Below, one piece after another: positions 37,401 to 46,351 of a stretch of DNA of 64,000 nucleotides. The position numbers were made by a program, and so were the translations under genes. The stretch lies in the NCBI GenBank assembly GCA_965212525.1, contig CBDBVC010000036.1, positions 93,091 to 157,090 on the forward strand. The letters run 5' to 3'. Below the pieces are notes generated by a model that did no database searches, was not told where the DNA came from, and was given only the letters and a program-made list of their open reading frames with translations. The stretch comes from SZUA-38 sp965212525 (GTDB taxonomy: Bacteria; Pseudomonadota; Gammaproteobacteria; Xanthomonadales; SZUA-38). The first letter of the stretch is position 1. Each line of letters begins with the position of its first letter.

Positions 37401-38604
37401 CATAGGAGTTGGAGGATATGGCGGCACCGGCCTTGAAGGCCTGGCTGAACATTTCATACCCGGTTTGTCCGTCAAGGCAACCAGTCTGGGTGCTGCCAAT
37501 ATCCTGAAACAGCAGCTGGGCATGCGGTGCCATGCCGTCGCCGTCATCGTGGTTGGGTTCGGTTGATGTGGCAACCGGTGGCTTGTCACCTGCCACGGAA
37601 CCGGTGACGTGGGTGCCGTGAAAGCTACCGGGTGAGCCATCACAGACCGTGTTGTCATCATACTCGGATGCACCAGGCTGGATGTAGTAGGCCACAACCT
37701 TGTTATCAGGAAACAGGTTGCCGACCTGACCCAGTGGTGGCTGTTCTGCATCCGTGACAAGCAGAGGCGCGTCACCGTTCGCATCGGTCCAGCGGGTGAA
37801 GAAGGCCTCATTTCGATCCAGGCCAGAGTCAACAACAGACACAATCTGACCCGTGCCGAGCAGATCCTGGTCCCACAGTGTTGCACCCATGATCGAATCC
37901 GTGCCCGACTGGATCGGGCCAACCGAGTCACTGTTCATTGTCTTGTTCTTCAGTGCCTTGTCGATCCACATGATGTGATCTGATTCTGCGAGCGCATAAA
38001 CCTTGTCCATGTCTGTGCTGCGCACGGAGGCAACACATTGCTCCGAGCGTTCAGTGACGCTGTTATAGATGACTCTCAGGTCAGGGATTGCCTTGATCAG
38101 GGTCTTGCAAGCCAGACCGGGCTGTCTGTTGCTGAAACCTTCAACTCGAATCCGGGTGCGTGGATGATTGCCCAGATGTTCAGGCCAGAGCGCCGGAGAA
38201 ATCCTGAAGCGGGGTTCATAATCGCCGATGTATCTGAACTGTCCAGATGCATTGAGAGCTTCACGACTGGTCTGATCCCATTCCACCAGGTAGGCGTTGT
38301 CAGGAATGTAGGCGAGTACGGTCGCACCCAGAGTATCAATAAGCTGAGGATCCAGTTCACGGTTCTGCCTGAACTGCACGATTCCGTGTCGCGCAGGTGC
38401 GGAGGCGGACTTGAGCAGCTGACGGTTGTCCAGAGGAGTGCTGATGGTTTCGATCAGCGGATCAAAGCGGCCGAATCGCAGATTGAGTTCGGTACTCTCT
38501 TGAGTCGGGGCAGTCTCTGAGATTTCGTCCCGGGTGGGATGATCGCTGGCAGACAGCGTCAGTGTAAGTGTCAGTGCAATAATCAGGATCAGTGCTTGTT
38601 TCAT
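34438..38604 (-). CDS. Large secreted subtilisin-like protease (S8) with C-terminal repeats
   Basis: 1388 residues. Signal peptide MKQALILIIALTLTLTLSAS. An N-terminal prodomain of ~230 residues precedes the S8 catalytic domain: Asp259 in SVVDSGLDRN, His329 in SFHGTHVTGS, the AAGNSGGNPVD segment and Ser523 in SGTSMATPTVSGG. A jelly-roll region (~590-700, YQIEVNAGEEFRATLVWYDP) resembles kexin-type P/pre-peptidase C-terminal folds. Two fibronectin-III-like units (~705-920), a MAM/concanavalin-like beta region (~930-1135, with SNDGGQSWNDLPP) and two repeats of ~120 residues at the end follow. It is probably an extracellular or cell-surface protease for protein feeding. No C-terminal membrane anchor is seen. 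Confidence 0.93.
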   Translation of the reverse strand: MKQALILIIALTLTLTLSASDHPTRDEISETAPTQESTELNLRFGRFDPLIETISTPLDNRQLLKSASAPARHGIVQFRQNRELDPQLIDTLGATVLAYIPDNAYLVEWDQTSREALNASGQFRYIGDYEPRFRISPALWPEHLGNHPRTRIRVEGFSNRQPGLACKTLIKAIPDLRVIYNSVTERSEQCVASVRSTDMDKVYALAESDHIMWIDKALKNKTMNSDSVGPIQSGTDSIMGATLWDQDLLGTGQIVSVVDSGLDRNEAFFTRWTDANGDAPLLVTDAEQPPLGQVGNLFPDNKVVAYYIQPGASEYDDNTVCDGSPGSFHGTHVTGSVAGDKPPVATSTEPNHDDGDGMAPHAQLLFQDIGSTQTGCLDGQTGYEMFSQAFKAGAAISSNSYGGSAPSAQQDGYSFSDREVDRITYDVEQLLVVVAAGNSGGNPVDLIIHPAQAKNSLAVAALGHGNSTAAAVFTSTGPAADGRIKPDISAPGTSIRSAAGNAENSNPPPGIAQPSVSLKSGTSMATPTVSGGAAMMRQYFMDGFYPDGVRVEDNRLTPSGALMKATLLNGTLTTGILPDLRRGWGRIWLDNNLYFAGDDRHLRVFDVANDLGLKTGESNNYQIEVNAGEEFRATLVWYDPPANSVNGTALVNDLDLIVTTPDGTYLGNVFSAGNSVTGGSRDILNPVEQVILAAPVSGTYTVEVAATSVPGNGPSSTTRQGYALAVSATQCDSAVSAAPELELVNGEAGPTINLSAVANADSYQIYRTDGNCSADASLQRLVGTTSNGSLIDRLTQGGNEYAYRARAVDACGEGPISGCKSVVSQAACSLPPQFDAASVTLENLDTADCGVTLNWQAGQTSCAGTSLSYNIYRSTDPEFLPSAGNLVAQGLTSTSYTDTAVESFVTYYYAVRAEDTSGFGPGPNGGNESDQISRFSITTQSGIPASGNFVENADDIVFSSLEEPWRVTQVVSASGPSSFSIAEDGLPYVDQTCAFLTTPPIELQTSGTPGLSYDARYDMEPNWDGVVVQISNDGGQSWNDLPPAGGYPSDLSMTQQNGGEPVNECGFPATQGAFNGTINSFQSFTSDLSAFAGDTIQIRWAFTSDPNTNGDGFFLDNIVVTDASTPAECVVNTGASAGISGSWYNASQSGHGWLLEVLDPIPGTTSDRLNAYWYVYLNGEQVWMTGAGSFQGNQATVDAFITDGPNFPPAYDSADLNLTPWGQMTFTFADDENATVSWNSDVPGFGNSSMDITQLIGISDSANSCRSGTWFSSAQNGHGYVMEVVNIGGSDQVILAWYVYLNGQQVWLFGLGPLEGDTAVVPVEIFNGPQFPPNYDENSLVRQNWGTVTVDFTGPDTATMSWNPLLPEYTQGTLDVNRLTTLKGHQCN
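34441..35187 (-). repeat. Two tandem ~120-residue repeats at the C-terminus of the large subtilase
   Basis: Unit 1 begins SGSWYNASQSGHGWLLEVL and contains YWYVYLNGEQVWMTG and GPNFPPAYDSADL. Unit 2 begins SGTWFSSAQNGHGYVMEVV and contains WYVYLNGQQVWLFG and GPQFPPNYDENSL. Both end with an MSWN/VSWN strand. The shared GHG, WYVYLNG and FPPxYD positions show a duplication of one beta-rich module. Probably substrate or surface binding; the module's function is not known to me. Confidence 0.8.
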
Positions 38605-38679
38605 ACAGAGTGTCCGTGTTGGTCAGCCGCGCATTGTCGCGCTGAATTTGTCAATAAATAGTGAAGTCGGATCCGCAGA

Positions 38680-39543
38680 TCATTCGATCCGGTCAAGTAT
38701 GCCTTCCAGTTCCTCGGCTCCACTGTACTGGATGATCAACTGGCCCTTTCCGTTGCTTGCATGCTTGATCAGCACCCTGGCGCCGAGTTTTTCGGTCAAC
38801 TCGTTCTCCAGCCTGGTGATATCGGGATCCTTCTTGGTCTGCCTGGCAGCAGAATTCGTTTTCTTTCCACCATCCCAGCCCTGCACCAGTTTCTCCGTCT
38901 CGCGTACGGAGAGGCTGCGAGTGACCACCACCCGGGCGGCGTGTGACTGCTCATTACCGGACAGGCCCAGCAATGCTCGGGCGTGTCCCATCTCGATCTG
39001 ACCGGCATTCACCAGCTTCTTGACGTCTTCTTCAAGATCCTGCAGTCGCAGCATGTTGGAGACCGAGGCGCGTGATCGGCCGACGGCATCAGCGGCTTCC
39101 TGGTGAGTGAGTTCAAACTCGCTGATCAGACGCTGCAGGGCGGTCGACTCTTCCAGCGGATTGAGATTCTCGCGCTGAATGTTTTCGATCAGCGCGATGG
39201 CAATAGTGGTGTTGTCGTCGACTTCACGAACAATGACCGGTACGGCATCGAGCCCTGCCAGCTGGGCAGCGCGCCAGCGCCGTTCACCGGCGATGATTTC
39301 GTGCTGTCTGCCACCGATCGGTCTGACCACGATCGGCTGCACGATTCCCTGTGCCCGTATCGAATCGGCCAGTTCCTCGAGCTTATCCGAATCCATCTCG
39401 GTGCGGGGTTGATACTTGCCGGGTTGCAGCAACTCGATGGGCATGTCCATCAGGCCGTCATTACTGGTCGGAGTCTGGGTGTCGCGTCCGGTGGACAGCA
39501 GTGCATCCAGTCCCTTGCCCAGACTTCGTCTCTTTGCATTCAT
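38680..39543 (-). CDS. parB: Chromosome partitioning protein ParB
   Basis: 287 residues. N-terminal MNAKRRSLGKGLDALLS with the family start, the CTPase/ParB core (LLQPGKYQPRTEMD, IVQPIVVRPI, EIIAGERRWRAAQLAGL, LIENIQRENLNPLEES), the helix-turn-helix (THQEAADAVGRSRASVSNML) and a C-terminal dimerisation region. It binds parS sites and loads SMC. Start overlaps parA's stop by 4 bases. No parS 16-mer (TGTTTCACGTGAAACA-like) was found by eye in this window. Confidence 0.97.
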   Translation of the reverse strand: MNAKRRSLGKGLDALLSTGRDTQTPTSNDGLMDMPIELLQPGKYQPRTEMDSDKLEELADSIRAQGIVQPIVVRPIGGRQHEIIAGERRWRAAQLAGLDAVPVIVREVDDNTTIAIALIENIQRENLNPLEESTALQRLISEFELTHQEAADAVGRSRASVSNMLRLQDLEEDVKKLVNAGQIEMGHARALLGLSGNEQSHAARVVVTRSLSVRETEKLVQGWDGGKKTNSAARQTKKDPDITRLENELTEKLGARVLIKHASNGKGQLIIQYSGAEELEGILDRIE

Positions 39544-40331
39544 GCAGAATTCCTCTGGCGTTGTGCCATGCGTTCGCGCCTGACCAGTTCGCCGGCCAGT
39601 CCCAGATAGGCCAGCGCGCCACGTGAGCCCTGATCATAATGGATCACCGAGGTGCCGTGACTGGGCGCTTCAGCTACACGTACATTTCTAGGGATAATGG
39701 TGCGATAGACCTGCTCGGGAAAATGTTCCAGCAGTTGTTCGGAGACTTCGGTGGCCAGGTTGTTGCGACCGTCATACATGGTTCTGAGGATACCCTCGAT
39801 TTCGAGATCGGGATTCACCATCTGCTTGATCTGACCGATGGTATCGAGCAGTGAAGCCAGCCCCTCAAGCGCATAGTATTCACACTGGATGGGTATGAGT
39901 ACACCGTCGGATGCAGTGAGTGCATTCACCGTCAGCATGTTCAGTGAGGGTGGGCAATCCAGAAGAATGTACTGATAACGGTCTGTGACCGGCTCCAGCG
40001 CCTGCCTCAGTCTGCGTTCGCGTCCAATCAGCTCCATCAGCCGAACCTCGGCGGCCGTCAGTGCCGTGTTGGCGGCAATCAGGTCGAACTTCATGCTGTC
40101 GATACGGATCAGTGCTTCTTCAATGGCATTGTCGGCCAGGATCACTTCAGCCGACGTGATCTCGCAGCTGCGTGAGTCGATACCGCAGCCCATGGTGGCA
40201 TTGCCCTGGGGGTCCAGATCCACCAGCAAAACCTTTCGTCCCGATTCAGCCAGTGCGCTGGCCAGATTGACACAGGTTGTGGTCTTGCCGACACCGCCCT
40301 TCTGGTTTGTGATCGCGATTACCCTTCCCAT
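39540..40331 (-). CDS. parA: Chromosome partitioning ATPase ParA
   Basis: 263 residues. Deviant Walker A KGGVGKTTTCVNLA with the signature first Lys, Walker A' VLLVDLDPQGNATMG, and Walker B YILLDCPPSLNMLTVNAL. Chromosomal Soj/ParA type without an N-terminal helix-turn-helix. It drives segregation of ParB-bound origins along the nucleoid. It overlaps rsmG by 13 bases and parB by 4, so the three form one translationally coupled operon in the classic gammaproteobacterial order. Confidence 0.97.
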   Translation of the reverse strand: MGRVIAITNQKGGVGKTTTCVNLASALAESGRKVLLVDLDPQGNATMGCGIDSRSCEITSAEVILADNAIEEALIRIDSMKFDLIAANTALTAAEVRLMELIGRERRLRQALEPVTDRYQYILLDCPPSLNMLTVNALTASDGVLIPIQCEYYALEGLASLLDTIGQIKQMVNPDLEIEGILRTMYDGRNNLATEVSEQLLEHFPEQVYRTIIPRNVRVAEAPSHGTSVIHYDQGSRGALAYLGLAGELVRRERMAQRQRNSA

Positions 40332-40966
40332 GTAGCGGCCTTCCTGTAAATCAGTAAATGTCGTGCTTCATCGAGCATGGGTACCTGCAAAACTGTCTGG
40401 TCCGCCAAAATGAACCCGACATGATCAGTCACTTTCTGTTCCGAATCAAGTTTTCCGGTCATGGCCAGAACAGACCCGTTTTCATTCAGCAGTGCAGAGA
40501 TGGATTCAAGCAGCACGGCAGGCTGACTGAATGCGCGCGCAGTGATCACATCAAAGCGGATATCCGGCTGCCAGGTCTCGATTCTGGCATCGACCACAGT
40601 GGTATTTTCCAGCCCGAGCGTGCGACAGGCATGACGCATGAAGCGGGTTTTCTTGCCGTTGGAATCAAGCAGGGTCACCTCAAGCTCTGGCTGCATGATT
40701 GCAGAGGGTATGCCGGGCAAGCCGGCTCCGGAACCGACATCCAGCAGCCGTTCACCCGAAATGAACGGCACAATTGCAAGACTGTCCAGCACATGCCGGA
40801 TGACCATCTGATCACGTTCACGAATGGCTGTCAGGTTGTAGGTCTTGTTCCATAGCTGCAGTTCATCGAGGTAGCGAGTCAACAAATCAAGTTGACTGCT
40901 GTCGATGCTTGCTCCAAGATCTTTCACGCCTTGCAGCAGCAGTGTATCGGCTTTGCTGGTCGTCAT
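40319..40966 (-). CDS. rsmG: 16S rRNA (guanine527-N7)-methyltransferase RsmG
   Basis: 215 residues. SAM-dependent Rossmann methyltransferase: LLDVGSGAGLPGIPSAIMQ (motif I), VTLLDSNGKKTRFMRHA and the VITARAFSQPAVLLE region where the family places its conserved residues. N-terminal YLDELQLWNKTYNLTAIR is the family hallmark. It methylates G527 of 16S rRNA. mnmG, its usual upstream neighbour, is not present; a DUF945 gene is divergent instead. Confidence 0.97.
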   Translation of the reverse strand: MTTSKADTLLLQGVKDLGASIDSSQLDLLTRYLDELQLWNKTYNLTAIRERDQMVIRHVLDSLAIVPFISGERLLDVGSGAGLPGIPSAIMQPELEVTLLDSNGKKTRFMRHACRTLGLENTTVVDARIETWQPDIRFDVITARAFSQPAVLLESISALLNENGSVLAMTGKLDSEQKVTDHVGFILADQTVLQVPMLDEARHLLIYRKAATWEG

Positions 40967-41054
40967 GCTCTGAGGTAAATGATGGTCGAAAACGCAATTA
41001 TACCGTTTTTGACTTCACGGCCTGAAACCTTATTACCGGACAGGAAAATCAGCA

Positions 41055-42281
41055 ATGTTACGATGGCTCAAGTGGTTGTTCATACTCTGGTTGCTGGCTG
41101 TGTTCATCCTGCCACTGGTCAGCGGCTTTGTGATCCAGAGTCAGTTGCCGCCCGGCATCATTCAGATCGATCAGCGCATGGATGGTGTTCGGTTCGGTGA
41201 GCCGGTGGTCAATCGTGGCTGGTTCAGTTCAGTGATCAGCATGGATATCAATCCGGATTCAGGTGATGACAGCCTTGAGATGACAGCCGAACTCGATCAC
41301 GGGCCGTTGTCCTATTTAAGGGCCAGCTGGCTGACCGGCCAGATCAGCTTTGCAGAGAAGGGCAGGCAACCCGGCTCTGATCCTGTGGCAGTTGTGGATC
41401 TTGATATCGGTGTCACCCTGACAGTCGGTGCCGAATTTGATTTTGAAGGCGATTCCATTGCCGGTGGCATTGTTGCGCAGTCCGGTCGCATGGCCAGGGA
41501 CTGGCGGGTGCAACTTGATGATCTGGATCTGAGTCAGCCCGGTGCCTTCAGGCTGGAAAATCTAAGTGGTGAGTTGTCACTGCAGGCAGAACAGTCCCCC
41601 CGGTTCGCCATCGACATTCTCTCCGACAGCCTGATCATGGAGGGCTCCGGATACGATCTGACCCGCCCAGCTCTCAGGCTTGGTTTTGACCGGGCGCAGG
41701 AGCTTGGCGAGTTGAGCCTTGACTGGCAGGCCGACAGCATGGGTAGCGGCGAATCCAGCGTACGCGATGTCAGATACCGCTCGGTGACCTCGAGGATGCA
41801 TATTCCATCATTGCTGGAAATGCTGAGCGCATCGCGTCGTGCACTGGAAGCGGGTTATGCCGGAGATGCATTGATACAACAGCTGGTAACCAACCTTTTC
41901 TTCGTTCTGCCGGGTCTGGTCGATGCCTTGCCTCAACATGATCTTCAGCAGTTGTCATACTCAAGCCCACTGGGACCGGTTGATGTGTCCGGCCAGGTCA
42001 TGCTGACAGCGACACCGAAAGGCGCGTATCTTTCTGATCTGTCAGTGCTACTCGAAGTGCTCGATGCCAGTCTGAATGCTGAACTGCCGCAGCGCCAGAT
42101 GCGCCAGATGCTGGTCGACTGGGTGAATCAGCAGAATCCGGGCTTGTCACTTCAGGAGGAAGCGACTGCGGTGGATCTGATCATCGATCGCTACGCGCTG
42201 GCAGCGACCGATGATCGTTCTGATGTCGAGCTTCTGTACCGTGACAGCACGTTGCTGATCAATGGTGTCGAGAATCAGTGA
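41055..42281 (+). CDS. DUF945 (YdgA-like) protein
   Basis: 408 residues, a little shorter than E. coli YdgA. One N-terminal signal anchor (WLFILWLLAVFILPLVSGF) followed by a large periplasmic beta-rich domain. Family marks: IQIDQRMDGVRFGEPVVNRGWFSS, ELDHGPLSYLRASW and a later SPLGPVDVSGQVMLT. Function unknown; YdgA is an inner-membrane anchored periplasmic protein. An 87-bp spacer separates it from the divergent rsmG. It ends 7 bp inside the convergent C25 protease gene. Confidence 0.85.
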   Translation: MLRWLKWLFILWLLAVFILPLVSGFVIQSQLPPGIIQIDQRMDGVRFGEPVVNRGWFSSVISMDINPDSGDDSLEMTAELDHGPLSYLRASWLTGQISFAEKGRQPGSDPVAVVDLDIGVTLTVGAEFDFEGDSIAGGIVAQSGRMARDWRVQLDDLDLSQPGAFRLENLSGELSLQAEQSPRFAIDILSDSLIMEGSGYDLTRPALRLGFDRAQELGELSLDWQADSMGSGESSVRDVRYRSVTSRMHIPSLLEMLSASRRALEAGYAGDALIQQLVTNLFFVLPGLVDALPQHDLQQLSYSSPLGPVDVSGQVMLTATPKGAYLSDLSVLLEVLDASLNAELPQRQMRQMLVDWVNQQNPGLSLQEEATAVDLIIDRYALAATDDRSDVELLYRDSTLLINGVENQ

Positions 42282-45200
42282 TACCCCAGAGTCGGGTCAC
42301 CCAGCAGTGCCCAGTTGATCAGTACGGTTCGATAGCGATTTCCGAATTCGGCTGCCAGTGACTGCTTGGCCCTGACGATGGCCATACCGAGCGTCTCACC
42401 GTCATTCAGCATATGGTCGATGATCCTGCCAGACAGGGTTTCATTGTCAAAGTAATCACTCAGTGTGACGGCCCCATGGATGGCGACGGCACCACCGTCC
42501 GGATTGTTGATCAGATAATGTGACAGCGTATCGACGTGAGGGTCGACCCAGTAGGTGGTGTAACAGGTCAGTGGCATTACCAGTGTCGGCAGATCCCTGT
42601 TGGTGAATCTCGAGGCTGTCTCTGCATCAAGCAGGCCATCGAAGGTCCATTGTGTTGGCGCGCCGTGACCAGCAAAAATGGTGGTGGTAGCACCTGCATT
42701 GATGGCATCCACCAGTGTATTCTGTGCGACTCGCAAGCCCTCGGCTGTCACATCCTCGCCCAGCAACTCATCGAGATAGACTCTCTCAGCCACAGTCCAG
42801 TCGGTCGATTCATGACTGGTGAACAGCGCTGCAATCCGGTCAGCCTGTTCGGTAAATGATGGCTGGTCGGGCTGGGTTCGTCCGGTCACCATGAGAGCAG
42901 TCTTTCGAGAGGACAGTCCGGATTGCTCGAACTCGATGGTCTTGCTGATTGTGTTGAGCAGCTCTGCCTGGCTACGAACGGGCCAGCGCCCGATGGCAAG
43001 ATCCTGCACCTCGTCTCCGTCCAGATCGGCGATCAGGGCATCACTCGGTGTGAAACTGATCAGTTCATTGGTCAGCGCGTATGCCGTTGGTATGAAGCTC
43101 AATGAACCCATGCCTGTGAAATCGCGATAATCGTAACTGTCACCGCCCACCAGCAGAACATACTGCAGCTCTGTCCTGGCTGCCGTCTCAATCAGGAATT
43201 GCCTGATCGCTGACGGCAATGCCATGCCCTGACTGTAGCCTGAATAGATATCGAAGACATTGATGATCTGGTTGCTGAAGCCCTGGGATGAACGCAAGGC
43301 AGCATAATCAGTCAATGCGTCACCCATAAAGGCCGGATGCGCAATGATCAGCATTCTGGTATTGCTGTCCAGTGCTTTCAGCCTGTCATCGAGATGGGGT
43401 GAGAGCACGGGTGTTCTCAGGCTTTCCTGGCTACTGACAATATAACGTGTGGTGCTGTTGCTGGCAGCCAGGGGCCGGCCCAGTGATGCCGAATAGTCCG
43501 GGCCGTTTTTTTCCACGCTGACATCAAGTCGGTTCATCTCGAGGCCATCAATCGCGTAGGCCACCAGTCGGCCGTTCTCGAAACCGTTGATCTCGAAGCG
43601 GTCCGCAGTCGAATTGAATTCCAGTTGGTCCCCCTGTGCCACGAACTGACGTGGATAGTACAGCGTGACTTCATCGACATAGATCAGGTCAAACAGGGTG
43701 CCGGTATCTCCGGGGGCTGTCAGATGTATGGTGTTGATCCCATTGTGGATGTCTGAACCCGAGAACGGTGTGCTGACCTGCCAGTTGTTGAGGCCGTCAC
43801 TGCGCGAATCCAGCAGGTTGACGCCGGAATTGTTCATCCGTGCCAGAATATGGTGATCGTTCTCTGAATCGAAGCTGGTCACGCCGACAAGCTCGAGTGA
43901 GAGTTCGAACATCTCACCCGGGACCAGGTGATCAACGCGAACATCGTAACTGGCCTGGGCCGGTGAACCAAAGGACAGCAGCTGGCTGTCATACCAGGGG
44001 TCTTCACCCGGGATGCCAAAGCTGTAGTGACGATCTTCACCCGCACTGACACTGTGTTGATAGAAGCGCGCTGTCTCGCCATCGGTCACAGACTCGGCCA
44101 TTGGTGCATCGGCAATCAGAGTGCTGTCAGTAGAAACAACATACTGATAGGCGTCCAGATAGAGGGCATCAGAATCGGTGGGGGCATGGCCTAGAAAATC
44201 GATCCAGTCTCCCGCGCTGAAGCCTGTGGACTCATCGGCAATGTTCACATGCCGTGATACGGCCTTGCCTCGAAAACTGACAGCGATCTGATCAGCCTGT
44301 TTTCCGCTGAGATCGAGGCCGGCAGCCAGCATGGCAGCGTGAGTCAGGCGATAGATGCCATCATCTGAAACGCTGGCCAGCAGTGCCGCGGATGATTCCG
44401 TTGATTTCAGTCGCGATTCCTTTCGGAGAAGACCTGAGATGGACCACTCGGTAGATGCCAGCTTGTCGCTGACTTCATGCTGTATGCTTTGCCAGGGTGT
44501 GCGGCGAGCCCCGATCTCACTGCCGATTGATTCGCCAATGGGGAAGGGGCCGAAACTCTGCTCCTCACCCGATATGTCTATACTGTGCAGGATCACATGG
44601 TCTGCATGCTGGTTGCCGTGATCCAGATCGATTGAAAGACTGTAGTTCTGCGGTTCAGCCGTCCAGCTCTGTGCGCTGGGTATGAACTGGTTTGCCAGCA
44701 CGGCAGCCTTGGTGTCCTTGCTCGAGAACAGTTCGATTTCATAACCGGCATGCAAGGTTTCGCTGGCACTCTGCCAGTTGACATCCACAGTGTTGCCGGT
44801 CTTGCTGCTTGACAGGGCGGCCAGCGTGACGGGCAGGTTGTGGGTCGAAGGCCTGCAGAAGCCGAATGTCGAGAACAGGATCTGGCGATCGCCGTTGAAG
44901 TTCGAACTGTCAGAGTACTCGATCTCGATGCTGTCTATTTCAGAGGGGAAATAGATATTGACTGTGCTTCTCGGGCTGTCATCGGAGGAGTCGTCAAAAT
45001 CATGCCCGTTCATCTGGTTGCCGACAAAACCGATGGTGGAACCATCCGATTCCATCTCGAACACCGGGTCAACCGTGGTGCCATTGTATGATCCTGTGAT
45101 GATGACCTGATCGATGAAATCAGGCGTACCGCCACCGGCCTGCGGGAACGAATCCAGGTCGTACAGCGAGAATCTGGCATCGGCGATTGGATAGGGCGTC

Positions 45201-46120
45201 CCTGTGCCATTTTCGGTAAAGGTCAGGTCGAGTGTGACCACGTTGTCCGAATTGTTGTTCGGGTCTGGATCATGCAGAAGTCCGATCTTGGGGTCGGCAG
45301 GCTGTAAACCGCCGGCGTTGGTGAAGCCGGTGTTTTCCTGCGGGTTGCCGGTCACAAAATCGGCCGTGTTGCCAGACCAGGTAAAGGTGAAATCGACGTC
45401 ATTGAATCCGGCACCCGGATCAGCAACGGTGAAAGTCTGTGTCGAGGTGCCGGCAGTATAGGATTCGACACTCCAGTCGAGCTCGTCCTGAACACAGCTG
45501 CCTGTAGTACCAGGCGGATCAGGTGCTTCGAAATTGAAATCCGACAGCGCATAGGTGGTGACGTTGTCAGCTTCGCCGGTGACACGCAATTCGGTCACCG
45601 GTCCTGCGATTTCGACATCCAGGGAGCCGGCGGTGGAGTTGCCGCCCGAATTGGTGCCATCTCCGGTGAACACATTGCTCGCCTGTGTGAACGTGGGCGA
45701 ACCGGAAATGATGGTGAATGTAATCGTGTTGGTGATATCGGTGGTGCCATTGAATGCTTCAACTGTGACGATGTCATCGTTGTCGATATCGTAGATGGTG
45801 ATTTCAAAGTCTGTCACCGCATCGCTCATGACCAGAGTCGACACCTCGGGCGTACCGGTCAATGCTGCGGTCTGTACACTGCTGCCGTCACCGAAACCGC
45901 CGCTGGTATCATAGAAGGCGACTTCACGCGGTGTGATGTTGGAGATCAATGTGGTGTCGTAGGTCACATTGATGGTGCCGACCCCATAGTCGATGTCGGT
46001 GAATGTGTAATTGGATGGGTATTGCATCACCGCGACGTCCCAGTCGAGTGACACGGCAGCCGCATGAACCTGAGATGCGAGCAACGCAAGGCATGCTGTC
46101 GTGAATAGTCGAATTTTCAT
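42275..46120 (-). CDS. Secreted C25 (gingipain-type) cysteine protease
   Basis: 1281 residues. Signal peptide MKIRLFTTACLALLASQVHA. The first ~440 residues are beta-rich repeats (two Ca-type or Ig-like units with DITIYDIDNDD and RFSLYDLDSFPQ patterns), then a gingipain-like central region (IYRLTHAAMLAAGLDL, WIDFLGHAPTDSDALYLD). The C25 catalytic domain is near the C-terminus: MLIIAHPAFMGDAL, YVLLVGGDSYDYRDF, AIGRWPVRSQAEL, catalytic His1152 in IFAGHGAP and Cys1186 in PLTCYTTYW. It ends with LINWALLGDPTLGYH with no type IX sorting domain, no anchor and no long tail. It probably cleaves proteins outside the cell. Confidence 0.9.
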   Translation of the reverse strand: MKIRLFTTACLALLASQVHAAAVSLDWDVAVMQYPSNYTFTDIDYGVGTINVTYDTTLISNITPREVAFYDTSGGFGDGSSVQTAALTGTPEVSTLVMSDAVTDFEITIYDIDNDDIVTVEAFNGTTDITNTITFTIISGSPTFTQASNVFTGDGTNSGGNSTAGSLDVEIAGPVTELRVTGEADNVTTYALSDFNFEAPDPPGTTGSCVQDELDWSVESYTAGTSTQTFTVADPGAGFNDVDFTFTWSGNTADFVTGNPQENTGFTNAGGLQPADPKIGLLHDPDPNNNSDNVVTLDLTFTENGTGTPYPIADARFSLYDLDSFPQAGGGTPDFIDQVIITGSYNGTTVDPVFEMESDGSTIGFVGNQMNGHDFDDSSDDSPRSTVNIYFPSEIDSIEIEYSDSSNFNGDRQILFSTFGFCRPSTHNLPVTLAALSSSKTGNTVDVNWQSASETLHAGYEIELFSSKDTKAAVLANQFIPSAQSWTAEPQNYSLSIDLDHGNQHADHVILHSIDISGEEQSFGPFPIGESIGSEIGARRTPWQSIQHEVSDKLASTEWSISGLLRKESRLKSTESSAALLASVSDDGIYRLTHAAMLAAGLDLSGKQADQIAVSFRGKAVSRHVNIADESTGFSAGDWIDFLGHAPTDSDALYLDAYQYVVSTDSTLIADAPMAESVTDGETARFYQHSVSAGEDRHYSFGIPGEDPWYDSQLLSFGSPAQASYDVRVDHLVPGEMFELSLELVGVTSFDSENDHHILARMNNSGVNLLDSRSDGLNNWQVSTPFSGSDIHNGINTIHLTAPGDTGTLFDLIYVDEVTLYYPRQFVAQGDQLEFNSTADRFEINGFENGRLVAYAIDGLEMNRLDVSVEKNGPDYSASLGRPLAASNSTTRYIVSSQESLRTPVLSPHLDDRLKALDSNTRMLIIAHPAFMGDALTDYAALRSSQGFSNQIINVFDIYSGYSQGMALPSAIRQFLIETAARTELQYVLLVGGDSYDYRDFTGMGSLSFIPTAYALTNELISFTPSDALIADLDGDEVQDLAIGRWPVRSQAELLNTISKTIEFEQSGLSSRKTALMVTGRTQPDQPSFTEQADRIAALFTSHESTDWTVAERVYLDELLGEDVTAEGLRVAQNTLVDAINAGATTTIFAGHGAPTQWTFDGLLDAETASRFTNRDLPTLVMPLTCYTTYWVDPHVDTLSHYLINNPDGGAVAIHGAVTLSDYFDNETLSGRIIDHMLNDGETLGMAIVRAKQSLAAEFGNRYRTVLINWALLGDPTLGYH

Positions 46121-46351
46121 GGTTTCGCACCTTTTCGGACCAGCTCTCTTGCAGCATAAGCAGAGTACAGCCCGACTTTATTATGCGTGAAGGATGTGAA
46201 ATTGCCATCAAATGCCAGATTCCCTGACAGAAAGTTTACAATTACAGGGTCTTCTGATGAGCTGCACGACTGATTGAGCGACAGAACTATGCAGGATTGC
46301 TACACTAGGCAGCGTGCCCGCCAAAATCGTTACTGCTGACTGGAAACCATA

